Below, one piece after another: positions 6,782-14,021 of a stretch of DNA of 15,006 nucleotides. Origin of the DNA: Verrucomicrobiota bacterium (GTDB lineage Bacteria; Verrucomicrobiota; Verrucomicrobiia; Opitutales; Seribacteraceae); NCBI GenBank assembly GCA_014382645.1, contig JACNJI010000201.1:1-15006 (forward strand). Direction: 5' to 3'. A program made the translations under genes and the position numbers. How positions within the stretch are numbered: position 1 is the stretch's first letter; each line of letters begins with the position of its first letter. Below the pieces are notes generated by a model. The model ran no database searches and was not told the DNA's origin. It was given only the letters and a program-made list of their open reading frames with translations.

Positions 6782-7386
6782 AAGTTTTATGGATAGGAGG
6801 TTGGGCGATTTCACCAGAGTTCGTGCGCGCTCAGGCATTGAAACATTTTCCCCAGATGGAGCATAGTGTAGTCGCTCCAACGGCGGAAATACCAATGGTG
6901 GAGGATTTTGATTGGTTGGTCGGTCATTCATTGGGAGCGTTTCTTATACTCCTTTGGCCAGACCGTTTTACTGCCAAGCGAGGGTTCGTGCTGCTTTCTC
7001 CTTTTGTCGAGTTTCCCCGCGAGGCTGATCGTGGTGGAAAGGTGAGCAAGACACAATTGAAAGTTACTGCGCGAGGATTGAGAACGGATGCGCTTACAAC
7101 GGTAAACGACTTCTACGGTCGAGCCGATCTCGGGATGAATGCTAAGAGTCTCCCCTACCCTGTTGAGGATTTAGCTTGGGGGCTGGATTTGCTTTTGGAG
7201 AAAGCCGTGAATCCAGAAACAATATCGAGCCGACATCATGAAGTCCTCCTCGGGGGCCAAGATCCCATTCTAGACGCCAGCCGTCTACTGAAATTCTTTC
7301 CAGCGGCTAAAGTTTTACCGGAGGCTGGTCATCGATTCGAGGACTTGCTTGAAGAATTACGTTTCGACAAAGAAACCTATGTCTAA
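6778..7386 (+). CDS. Small alpha/beta-hydrolase, probable pimeloyl-ACP methyl ester esterase (BioH/BioG-type role)
   Basis: 202 residues. The nucleophile elbow GHSLG (49-53) gives S51; D162 in GGQDP and H185 in EAGHRFED complete a Ser-Asp-His triad, and GGW near residue 8 can supply the oxyanion hole. The gene lies between bioF and bioC and overlaps both. In this position the expected job is to remove the methyl ester that BioC placed on the growing chain, releasing pimeloyl-ACP for BioF. It is clearly smaller than BioH (~256 residues), with a reduced cap region, and close in length to BioG (~215); BioG also sits next to bioC in some genomes. It uses the GHSLG form of the elbow. Sequence alone does not assign it to a named family. 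TTG 6778 is the only workable start: the next in-frame ATG is too far inside. Confidence 0.8.
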   Translation: MKVLWIGGWAISPEFVRAQALKHFPQMEHSVVAPTAEIPMVEDFDWLVGHSLGAFLILLWPDRFTAKRGFVLLSPFVEFPREADRGGKVSKTQLKVTARGLRTDALTTVNDFYGRADLGMNAKSLPYPVEDLAWGLDLLLEKAVNPETISSRHHEVLLGGQDPILDASRLLKFFPAAKVLPEAGHRFEDLLEELRFDKETYV

Positions 7387-8101
7387 CTTTGATAAGCGCG
7401 CGGGCAGTTATGAAGCCGCTGCAAAGATTCAGGCGGAACTTGCGGATTGGGGATCCGAGTGGTTGGAATTAAACCTTTCGGGCAAGACGGCTATTGAATT
7501 TGGTGCAGGGACCGGTCTCTTTACTCAGTTTATCACGAATACCGGGGTCGATCTTACGGCTACCGACTTGTCTCCTGCGATGCTGGCGGAAGGCCAACAA
7601 CGCGTGCCGGCGTGTCGCTGGGAGAAACTCGATGCTTGGTCTCCCGAAGCTAGTTTCCGCGTGGACCGACTATATTCGGCCAGCCTCCTTCAGTGGTGCC
7701 GGAACCCAAAAGAGTCATTGGAGCGCTGGCGTGAATTGCTCACCCCGAATGGACGTGTTCTTTGCCTTTTCTTCATCAAAGGCACCTTATGCGAACTCGA
7801 ATCACTGCATCCGGGCATCACTTCCCTGTCTTGGCTGGATGCCCGAGAATGGAACCATGCCTTTGAGCGTGCCGGTTTTGAAATACTGCGAGCGGAGGAA
7901 AGTCTTAGGAAGTTCTTTCACGAGGATGCTGTTGACCTGCTGAGGGATTTACGAGCGATCGGCGCCACCGGCATGCCCCGCCTCGACTCCAAGCATCTGC
8001 GTAAGCTCCTGAGTGCTTACGACCAATCCTTTCGTGCCGAGGTTGGTACTTATTCAACATGGAACTTCTTTCGCCTCGAGGTGGCGGTCGGTAGCGAATA
8101 A
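7379..8101 (+). CDS. bioC: Malonyl-ACP O-methyltransferase
   Basis: 240 residues. BioC methylates the free carboxyl of malonyl-ACP (or -CoA) with SAM, so that fatty acid synthesis can build a pimeloyl chain from it. The N-terminal NFDKRAGSYEAAAKIQ is characteristic of BioC. The SAM-binding motif I IEFGAGTGLFT begins at residue 39, with DLSPAML as the second cofactor contact, and the family motif LQWC (in ASLLQWCRNP) follows. ATG 7379 overlaps the upstream stop by eight bases (ATGTCTAA). The frame is open 30 bases further upstream, but nothing there looks conserved. With the esterase before it, this gives the complete BioC-BioH-type pimelate route. Confidence 0.93.
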   Translation: MSNFDKRAGSYEAAAKIQAELADWGSEWLELNLSGKTAIEFGAGTGLFTQFITNTGVDLTATDLSPAMLAEGQQRVPACRWEKLDAWSPEASFRVDRLYSASLLQWCRNPKESLERWRELLTPNGRVLCLFFIKGTLCELESLHPGITSLSWLDAREWNHAFERAGFEILRAEESLRKFFHEDAVDLLRDLRAIGATGMPRLDSKHLRKLLSAYDQSFRAEVGTYSTWNFFRLEVAVGSE

Positions 8102-8111
8102 GTTTGCTTTT

Positions 8112-8135
8112 TGGGAAGGGCTTGAAACCTTCCCA
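8112..8135 (+). promoter_or_regulatory. Perfect 8-bp hairpin just before the pyrE start
   Basis: TGGGAAGG - GCTTGAAA - CCTTCCCA forms an uninterrupted 8-bp stem, five of the pairs G-C, with an 8-base loop. It fills most of the 37-base gap between bioC and pyrE and ends three bases before the pyrE ATG. The only purine-rich Shine-Dalgarno-like run (GGGAAGGG) lies in its 5' arm. No T-run follows on either strand, so an intrinsic terminator is unlikely. A translational control element or an RNA processing site is plausible. Confidence 0.5.
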
Positions 8136-8138
8136 TGC

Positions 8139-8708
8139 ATGCAAAACTCGCAAGAGGAAGCTCTATCGATTTTCAAGGAAACCGGTGCCCTATTGACTGG
8201 TCATTTCACTCTACGCTCAGGTTTGCGTAGCGGCCATTTTTTTCAATGCGCACAGGTATGTCAGTATCTCGACAAGGTAAGCAGACTCAGCGAGATGCTT
8301 ATCGCTCAAATGGGGCATCTTGAGATCGACGTTGTGGTGGCGCCTGCCATGGGCGGTCTCGTTCTCGGTCAGGAAATTGCCAGACGGATGGGAAAACGCT
8401 ACCTGTTCCTCGAAAAGGTGGACGACAAACTAGCCCTCCGCCGAAATTTTAAACTAGATGAGAGCGAGCGCGTATTAATCGTTGAAGATGTTGTAACTCG
8501 TGGCGGACGAGTACGTGAAGCTCTCGATATCGTTCAGGGCATCGGTTGTAAAGTGAGTGCCGTCGCGGTACTGGTTGACCGAAGCGAAGGCAAGGCTGAC
8601 TTTGGCGTTCCCTTTATCCCTCTCGTAGAGATGAGCTTTCCTACCTACGAACCGGACTCCCTTCCCCCTGAACTAGAAGCTATTCCCCCAATAAAGCCGG
8701 GTAGCTGA
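8139..8708 (+). CDS. pyrE: Orotate phosphoribosyltransferase (Thermus-type)
   Basis: 189 residues. It converts orotate and PRPP to orotidine 5'-monophosphate in pyrimidine synthesis. The PRPP-binding motif VLIVEDVVTRGG is at 112-123. GHFTLRSGLRSGHFFQCA near the N-terminus and EKVDDKLALRRNF (the flexible catalytic loop region) match the short Thermus-type PyrE subfamily. ATG 8139 starts right before the first conserved helix; the frame is open further upstream inside bioC but without conserved sequence. It is the last gene of the plus-strand run, 37 bases after bioC, with a hairpin in the gap. There is no obvious metabolic link to biotin, so it may have its own control or just be co-transcribed. 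Confidence 0.92.
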   Translation: MQNSQEEALSIFKETGALLTGHFTLRSGLRSGHFFQCAQVCQYLDKVSRLSEMLIAQMGHLEIDVVVAPAMGGLVLGQEIARRMGKRYLFLEKVDDKLALRRNFKLDESERVLIVEDVVTRGGRVREALDIVQGIGCKVSAVAVLVDRSEGKADFGVPFIPLVEMSFPTYEPDSLPPELEAIPPIKPGS

Positions 8709-8725
8709 ATTCCGAAAAGGCCAAA

Positions 8726-8745
8726 GAGAAGGAATAACCTTTCTC
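8726..8745. terminator. Weak, possibly bidirectional terminator between convergent pyrE and rhomboid genes
   Basis: GAGAAGG - AATAA - CCTT(T)CTC forms a 7-bp stem with one bulged T and a 5-base loop. It lies in the 37-base gap between two converging genes, where a shared terminator is expected. T-richness is moderate on both sides (CTCTTTT on plus; TTTGGCCTTTTC on minus), without a clean T-run, so the call is tentative. Confidence 0.4.
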
Positions 8746-9681
8746 CTAACCTCTTTTGCCCGTCCATCGCATAGCGGAAGCATAACCCCATAGCGTGCCT
8801 ACGGCTAATCCTCCAGCGTGTGCCCAGTTGGCTACATGTCCAAAAACTCCAGTAAAACAGAGAGCGAACCAAGCAAGCATGATAGTGACCGTGGACGGAT
8901 TCATTTCAATTCCATCTCCAGGGTCGAATTTTCCCTTCATCCAAACATAACCGAACAGACCGTATACCACTCCCGACATTCCCCCAAAACTCGGCCCGGA
9001 TACACAATACTGAGCAATGTTGGATATAATTGCTGCCAATAGAATAAAAGCGACAAAGTACCCCGTACCCCGTCGGTTTTCGATAAGGCTACCTAAGTCG
9101 TGAAGCCAAAACATGTTGAATAGAATGTGAAGGAACCCGAAATGAAGGAAGATTGGTGTTATTACTCGCCAAACTTGACCCTCCATTACCTCGGGAAGGA
9201 CGGTCTGCGTTGCAGCAAGATATACAGGGGCATCTTTGGCTCCGAGGTGAACGTATTCTGAAATATAAAAAGCTCCTACCGATTCCGTATTTTCTCCCAT
9301 CTTGGAAACGAAAAATGTGGCGGCACAAGTGATGATGAGTGCCATAGTCATGATTCCAGGTCTTCTGTTTCTATCCTGCCAACGGTTTCTCAAGGTTTCT
9401 TGCCGCCAACGACTGGCTTTGTTTTCCTCAATTTTGCGTTCTTTCTTTTCTTGTTTTTGAGCTTCGCGAGCAAGTTCCGCGTATTTGGAGGCGTCCGGCT
9501 TTTGGCGAAATTCATGTATCTCGGCAATCGCCTTGGCGAGGGTTTCTTCGTTATGAGCCCATACGGTCCATGACTTTCCCTCGTCATCTTCCTCAACTTC
9601 ACAAGAGATTCCCTTGTAGTTAAGATATCCTGAAAAGGTGGAAGCCCTTTCTTCGTTATCAAATTCACCGATTGGTCGCAT
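8746..9681 (-). CDS. GlpG-like rhomboid intramembrane serine protease
   Basis: 311 residues. An N-terminal cytoplasmic domain (~1-60, with a WTVWAHNEE core like the GlpG N-domain) is joined by a highly charged, probably helical linker (~65-108) to a rhomboid membrane core. The catalytic pair is S236 in GGMSGVVYG and H288 in NWAHAGG. H185 and N189 in HILFN correspond to the oxyanion-supporting residues of E. coli GlpG (H150, N154), and WR in loop 1 (171-172) is also conserved. It should cleave transmembrane segments of membrane proteins at or just below the outer face of the inner membrane. It lies 50 bases downstream of the M50 protease gene on the same strand, probably in one transcript; TTGAGT and TATTAA in that gap could also serve as its own weak promoter. 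No substrate is suggested. Confidence 0.92.
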   Translation of the reverse strand: MRPIGEFDNEERASTFSGYLNYKGISCEVEEDDEGKSWTVWAHNEETLAKAIAEIHEFRQKPDASKYAELAREAQKQEKKERKIEENKASRWRQETLRNRWQDRNRRPGIMTMALIITCAATFFVSKMGENTESVGAFYISEYVHLGAKDAPVYLAATQTVLPEVMEGQVWRVITPIFLHFGFLHILFNMFWLHDLGSLIENRRGTGYFVAFILLAAIISNIAQYCVSGPSFGGMSGVVYGLFGYVWMKGKFDPGDGIEMNPSTVTIMLAWFALCFTGVFGHVANWAHAGGLAVGTLWGYASAMRWTGKRG

Positions 9682-9731
9682 GGCCTTGTTTAATAGTGAT
9701 TTTCACAGAAGACTCAATCGCCAACGTCAAC

Positions 9732-10439
9732 CTAGGCAACTAATTCTCTAATAGACGCTTGCAAATCTATAAAAAAACCTGAGCAAAAGAAAATCGCCGT
9801 GCCAAATGTTTGTCGGAACGCCGGTAGATTTATCAGTACGAGGAGAATCAAAAAACCATAGGAGCTAAGCTTGGCATATGTTTCGTCCTTCATTCGCACT
9901 GCATGTTTGAGAAAATGGGAACCATCCAATGGTGGGACGGGTATGAGGTTGAAGACAAATAGCAAACAGTTTAGCGTAATAATCGTCTCCGCAAGTTTGC
10001 CGATCTGCGCATTTCCATCGTCGAGATCGATAAATAGTCCGGCAATGCATGCTGTCAGCAAGGCGATACAGAGGTTGGAAAATGGCCCTGCGGCGGTAAT
10101 TAACAGGTCGTCTCGAACTCGAGTTTTCTCATTTGGCAATGAAACTCTAACTGGTTTTCCCCAGCCGAATACGGAGAATCCAGGACTGAAAAAGAGAACT
10201 GTGAGAGGTATGAGGACGGTGCCTATGGGGTCGATGTGGGCCAGTGGGTTAAGCGTTACCCGACCTTCGGCACGAGGCAGTGGGTCACCTAGTTTGTCGG
10301 CAGTTATTGCGTGTGCCCATTCATGGACGCTAAGACTGGCGACCAGTCCGAAGAACAAAATCAACTTGTCGGGCCAACCATTGGTAAATGCAGCAAGGAA
10401 ATGCGGTTGCAGACCTTCTAGGACAGCTAATGTGTTCAT
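9732..10439 (-). CDS. M50-family (site-2 protease-type) membrane metalloprotease
   Basis: 235 residues, mostly hydrophobic, with about five to six membrane segments. The zinc site is HEWAH at 39-43 (H39, E40, H43), and the third ligand is D172 in NLIPVPPLDG (164-173), the LDG motif of M50 proteases. No PDZ or CBS domain is present, so it belongs to the small, compact group resembling S2P/Rip-type 'FwdE-like' proteins and not RseP. It should cut membrane-embedded helices, but the substrate is unknown. The ATG overlaps the stop of the upstream TPR gene as ATGA, implying translational coupling; the rhomboid gene follows. The catalytic residues are intact. Confidence 0.92.
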   Translation of the reverse strand: MNTLAVLEGLQPHFLAAFTNGWPDKLILFFGLVASLSVHEWAHAITADKLGDPLPRAEGRVTLNPLAHIDPIGTVLIPLTVLFFSPGFSVFGWGKPVRVSLPNEKTRVRDDLLITAAGPFSNLCIALLTACIAGLFIDLDDGNAQIGKLAETIITLNCLLFVFNLIPVPPLDGSHFLKHAVRMKDETYAKLSSYGFLILLVLINLPAFRQTFGTAIFFCSGFFIDLQASIRELVA

Positions 10440-11596
10440 CGGTGTCGAGTATCCGAATTCCGTATTGACGAGGGAACTGATTCTACCTCGGTAAAGCTAG
10501 TTAATCGCAACCGAACTTGGCCGTTATTGTCGTAATCGGCTCTAATCGCGTCGGCTTGCAGGTCTCGAAGAAGTTTTTCCTCCTCAAGTCTTGAGGAAAC
10601 ATGCCTCAGGCGTCTCAAGTTGTCGTCGATGAATTTGCCCGGCAGTGGGCTGAGTTGCGTATTACGATTATCCCGCTTTTTCGGTTCAGCCGATTTTTTA
10701 GGTGACGGCTTCCCCGTGGCATCCAACTCCTTAAGCTCCTTGATTAAGCTTTCTCTCGTAGCTCGCAATGAGGGAGAGGTAATGGTTTTCAGAATGGTAA
10801 CCGCTTCTTTCTCCATGCCAAGCTGGGTCATGACGCGGGCTTCTCCCAATGCAAGATATTCTCGTTCCGAGAGCGGGTGATCTCGGGCTTGATTTCGGAG
10901 CTCTTGCCAAACGCCCAAGGCTTTGTCCCAGTCCGGGTCGGAAATATCGAAGAAGCTTTGGGCGTACCGCAACTTATATTCGAAGTTGTCGGGTGCCAGT
11001 TTGCTTGCTGATCGAAACGCCTCATGCATGCTGCGGTCATTGGCTTGGACGGATGCAATCCCCAAGCTCAATAAATCTTCCTTAAATAAAAACAAAAAAG
11101 TACCAAGTTGATGGTGGTAGACCGGTTCTTTTGGTTCCAGCTCAACTGCTTTCAACAGGAAAGGCAATGCATCGGCCAATCGTCCTTCTTCAACGAGATA
11201 ATTTGCAATGTTTTGTTTAACTACCGCTAAGCGAGGATCAATTTTGTCTGCTTCAAGAAATAGGCCTGTTGCGTGTCGTGGTTGTCCCATTCGGCGAAGA
11301 AACTTTCCATAAAGTATGAGGCCGTTAACATCTCGAGGATTGTCTTCGAGATAAGATTCGTATGCGGATAGTATTTGTTGGGCTCTTCGGGTGAGTTCTT
11401 GTTCGCTGAGGGGCTTATTGGGCGACGAGGAGTTTTTCAGAAACAGTTGCTCTCGTTCCACGATCTGCCCCAAGCGTTGAGCGGCGACGGTAATTGCCTC
11501 GCGCTTGTAAGTTTCTTTCTTCTCAAAATTCCCCACTGCAACAAAGCCGCAAAGAATGCTGCAAAGAAAACTTCTAAAGTAGGGTATGCGAACCAT
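10436..11596 (-). CDS. Exported or membrane-anchored TPR-repeat protein
   Basis: 386 residues. A short hydrophobic segment (~8-23, SFLCSILCGFVAVG) may be a signal peptide or anchor; it has no proper lipobox. From about 70 to 270 there are tetratricopeptide-like helical pairs (for example AYESYLEDNPRDVNGLILYG and ALPFLLKAVELEPKEPVYH). A lysine/proline-rich linker (SPKKSAEPKK) and a polar C-terminal region with a coiled-coil stretch (~320-350) follow. TPR proteins hold partners together; no enzyme domain is seen. Its last four bases overlap the M50 protease start, so it may act with that protease as a substrate or as a scaffold, which is inference. It is transcribed divergently from the Sel1-repeat gene, with 86 bases between the two. 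Confidence 0.82.
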   Translation of the reverse strand: MVRIPYFRSFLCSILCGFVAVGNFEKKETYKREAITVAAQRLGQIVEREQLFLKNSSSPNKPLSEQELTRRAQQILSAYESYLEDNPRDVNGLILYGKFLRRMGQPRHATGLFLEADKIDPRLAVVKQNIANYLVEEGRLADALPFLLKAVELEPKEPVYHHQLGTFLFLFKEDLLSLGIASVQANDRSMHEAFRSASKLAPDNFEYKLRYAQSFFDISDPDWDKALGVWQELRNQARDHPLSEREYLALGEARVMTQLGMEKEAVTILKTITSPSLRATRESLIKELKELDATGKPSPKKSAEPKKRDNRNTQLSPLPGKFIDDNLRRLRHVSSRLEEEKLLRDLQADAIRADYDNNGQVRLRLTSFTEVESVPSSIRNSDTRHR

Positions 11597-11682
11597 GTGA
11601 CGAAAAGTATATATATGTCTTCTAGTACGAAAGTTTTCAAGCTTGGATCAGTATCGTTCTATCCTGTACTCTATAAGAACAA
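11597..11682. promoter_or_regulatory. Divergent promoter region between the TPR and Sel1 genes
   Basis: These 86 bases separate two genes that point away from each other, so promoters for both must lie here or overlap the genes. On the minus strand TTGAAA is followed 19 bases later by TATATA within an AT-rich run, a possible if long-spaced -35/-10 pair. On the plus strand TATAAG (11672-11677) lies only five bases before the Sel1 ATG; if it is a -10 box the transcript would be nearly leaderless. No operator-like inverted repeat was seen. Confidence 0.4.
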
Positions 11683-12852
11683 ATGAAAGTTTCAGTAAAT
11701 ATTAGCTCGGGGAAATTGATTTGGCTGGCAGCCTTGCTATTGGCTTTTACTTATAAAGGTGCAGCGGATTTTGAAGAAAAGTGGAGCCCCGCTCTTACCT
11801 ATCCCCGCATTATCGAAAAGGCTCAGTCCGGGTCTCCTTATTTTCAAGGTCTTTTGGGCATATATTTGCGGGCCGGTGAAGCTGGTTCCGCCGTGAACTT
11901 ATCCTTGGCCAAGCAGTGGTCCAGCGTATCTGCAAAAAAAAATCATCCATTCGGCCTATATAACCTCGCTAACCTGGCCATGCATGACGGGAATTTCGAA
12001 CTGGCGACTCAATACTATCAAGATGCGGCTCTTCGCCTTGAGCGATTGGCTTCAAGTGGAGACGCCGTGTCTCTCTTCTGTATGGGTGAAATTGATTTTC
12101 AAGTCCGTCCGACTAATATTCCAAGGGCCGTAGAGCATTTTCGCAAATCGGCAGAGGCGGGATTTCCCTTGGCTCAGGCTACTTTGGGGTCTTTATGCCT
12201 CAAAGGCTTGGAGATCCCGGGACACGACATTCGGAAGGGAATCGATTTACTCTCTACAGCAGCGAGAAGCCGTTCTCTTTCAGCTCGATTCAACCTAGGC
12301 ATGGCCTATTACAATGGCGATGGAGTGCCTAAAAACGCGAGTCAAGCTTCTCGATGGTTTCGCCTCGCGGTGAAACAGAATTTCTCTGAGGCTCAATACA
12401 CCTTGGGAGTTCTGTTGCTCGAGGGCGAAGAAAATTTCCCAAAGGAAGAAGACGAAGGAGTACGGCTTTTAAAACTTGCTGCCGCACAGGGCCATCTAGC
12501 AGCCAAGGAGCAACTCTACAAACGCGGGATGGGTACGCCTCCTCCCAACCCAGTTATTTCTTCCACCGCAAAAGTTCCGATTAAGACTGATGCGATTCAG
12601 TTGGAGGAAGCTCGTAAATATTACGCGGGAGTCGGCGTGCCTCAGGATTACGAACGAGCACTCTCCCTGTTCCGCTCTTTGGCTCGCAAAGGAAATGCGG
12701 AGGCCGCTCGCTTCCTTGGCCTAATGCTTTTAACTGGTCGGGGTTGTGAAAAGGACATCCCGAAAGCGGAAAACTGGCTTCGCCAAGCATCTGCCTCCGG
12801 CGACAAAACAGCTACTCGGATTCTTTCCGAGTACGCGGTCTTGTTTAAGTAG
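11683..12852 (+). CDS. Secreted Sel1-like repeat protein
   Basis: 389 residues. An N-terminal signal peptide (~1-28, core LIWLAALLLAFTY, possible cut after GAA) is followed by Sel1-like repeats, the ~36-residue TPR variant. The clearest are AVEHFRKSAEAGFPLAQATLG, LGMAYYNGDGVPKNASQASRW and, after a proline-rich spacer (~285-300), YYAGVGVPQDYERALSLFR and LMLLTGRGCEKDIPKAENWL. Repeats thus fall in an N-terminal block and a shorter C-terminal block. Such proteins are protein-protein adaptors in the periplasm; no catalytic residues are expected. ATG 11683 has no Shine-Dalgarno sequence. It faces away from the TPR/M50/rhomboid group, and both sides encode helical-repeat adaptors, but a joint function is only a suggestion. 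Confidence 0.85.
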   Translation: MKVSVNISSGKLIWLAALLLAFTYKGAADFEEKWSPALTYPRIIEKAQSGSPYFQGLLGIYLRAGEAGSAVNLSLAKQWSSVSAKKNHPFGLYNLANLAMHDGNFELATQYYQDAALRLERLASSGDAVSLFCMGEIDFQVRPTNIPRAVEHFRKSAEAGFPLAQATLGSLCLKGLEIPGHDIRKGIDLLSTAARSRSLSARFNLGMAYYNGDGVPKNASQASRWFRLAVKQNFSEAQYTLGVLLLEGEENFPKEEDEGVRLLKLAAAQGHLAAKEQLYKRGMGTPPPNPVISSTAKVPIKTDAIQLEEARKYYAGVGVPQDYERALSLFRSLARKGNAEAARFLGLMLLTGRGCEKDIPKAENWLRQASASGDKTATRILSEYAVLFK

Positions 12853-12931
12853 GTTTAAGAATACAATCCGAGTTCCTATGCACTTCGAGCCTTGCTTGCT
12901 CCATCGCATGTGCTAATCCTCATGTTAATTT

Positions 12932-13999
12932 ATGAAAGAATTACTGTTAATTACCGCAATTTGTTTTTGGGGAGTCTTTTCGGCACAAGCCGAAGATAAA
13001 AAAATCGAGCACGACATCGTTATTGGCACATTGCACGGTCAACTGCGTTATGCTACAGAAGTTTTTGCAGTTAAGCCAGGATCCCGCGTCAGTGTAACCC
13101 TGAATAACACCGACGAGATGATTCACAATTGGTTGCTTGCCAAAGGAGGCAACGAAGAGCTCGCCCGTATCGCCGACGGTGCACTCAAACTAGGTGCCGA
13201 TGGGATGACCAAAAGCTTCATTCCACAAGATGACGCCATTATCGCCAGCATCGGCTTGGTACAACCTGGCAAGAAAGGGGCAACAGTCTTCACCGCACCC
13301 AAAAAGACTGGTGATTACCCTTATGTATGCACCTTTCCCGGACACTTCCTCACCATGCGAGGCGTGATGAAAGTGAGCGAAAACCCAGCTAAGGCAGTTG
13401 TCGAAGCAAAAAGAATTGTGGCTGAAAATACCACGCCTAGAAACGGCATTCTTGAGGTGGGTGACGAACCCCGCGTGGTGCGGGTTCACATTCAAGGAGT
13501 GGACTCAGGTAGATCCATTGCGGTTGGCTTGCCCGGTGGCGTGAACTACCTCTTTGATGCCGAAACACTGATGGTGCGATTCGGCTGGGTGGGACAATTC
13601 TTAAATGTAGGACCTGATCGCAAGGGTCGAGGAGGAGGAACCTGTCGAGTACTTGGTGACAAGTTTGAGGTCGGTTCACAAGAATTTCCCTTGCGAATTG
13701 GTAACCCGGACAAAAAACCAAAGGTTCGGTTCAGAGGATATTCCAGACTGGGCAATCCGGCCTTTCTCTACGAGGTGGATGGAGCCAAGGTTAGCCAGAC
13801 AGTTACGGGTAGACTCGGCGCGAAAGCTCTCACTTACGGTTTTCGCGTGGAAAAAGCGATGGGTGATGTTTATCTTCTTTTGAAGAGTGACGGACTTTCG
13901 GTATCATCGACAGCGGGAAAGTGGTCTCCGAAAAAAGGCATTCTCCAGGTCCCGAAAAAACAGGCCGGTGAGTTTTTCGTTAGTCTAGAACGCAACTAA
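12932..13999 (+). CDS. Secreted azurin-like cupredoxin with an additional C-terminal beta-rich domain
   Basis: 355 residues. A signal peptide (~1-20, cut after SAQA) precedes a cupredoxin domain (~25-150). All type-1 copper ligands are visible: H65 in MIHNW, C133 and H138 in CTFPGH and M142 in LTM, the same Cys-x4-His-x3-Met spacing as azurin. It should be a periplasmic one-electron carrier. Residues ~170-355 form a second domain with features such as FDAETLMVRFGWVGQFLNV, GRGGG, FRGYSRLGNPAFLYEVDG; these resemble a domain of unknown function found in large Verrucomicrobiota/Planctomycetota oxidoreductases (possibly DUF6797, from memory). The next gene, 22 bases on, is a beta-propeller dehydrogenase-like protein, the probable electron donor. 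No Shine-Dalgarno sequence precedes the ATG. The 79 bases upstream show no clear promoter. Confidence 0.88.
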   Translation: MKELLLITAICFWGVFSAQAEDKKIEHDIVIGTLHGQLRYATEVFAVKPGSRVSVTLNNTDEMIHNWLLAKGGNEELARIADGALKLGADGMTKSFIPQDDAIIASIGLVQPGKKGATVFTAPKKTGDYPYVCTFPGHFLTMRGVMKVSENPAKAVVEAKRIVAENTTPRNGILEVGDEPRVVRVHIQGVDSGRSIAVGLPGGVNYLFDAETLMVRFGWVGQFLNVGPDRKGRGGGTCRVLGDKFEVGSQEFPLRIGNPDKKPKVRFRGYSRLGNPAFLYEVDGAKVSQTVTGRLGAKALTYGFRVEKAMGDVYLLLKSDGLSVSSTAGKWSPKKGILQVPKKQAGEFFVSLERN

Positions 14000-14021
14000 T
14001 TCCTTCCTTTCCTTTTTCATC

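Noticed and set aside
8112..8135. The pre-pyrE hairpin as an intrinsic terminator or attenuator of the biotin operon
   Set aside because: The stem is followed by ATGCATGC on plus and only a short T-poor stretch on minus, so the U-tract required for intrinsic termination is missing.
9871..10494. A 207-codon open frame on the plus strand, antisense to the M50 protease gene
   Set aside because: It mirrors a gene with intact zinc-site motifs. Its translation has no recognisable domain, is rich in Ser/Arg/Pro and crosses into the neighbouring TPR gene.
11672..11682. TATAAG just before the Sel1 ATG as proof of a leaderless transcript
   Set aside because: No -35 element lies at a normal distance (TTGGAT is 23 bases away), so it is kept only as a possibility within the divergent promoter region.
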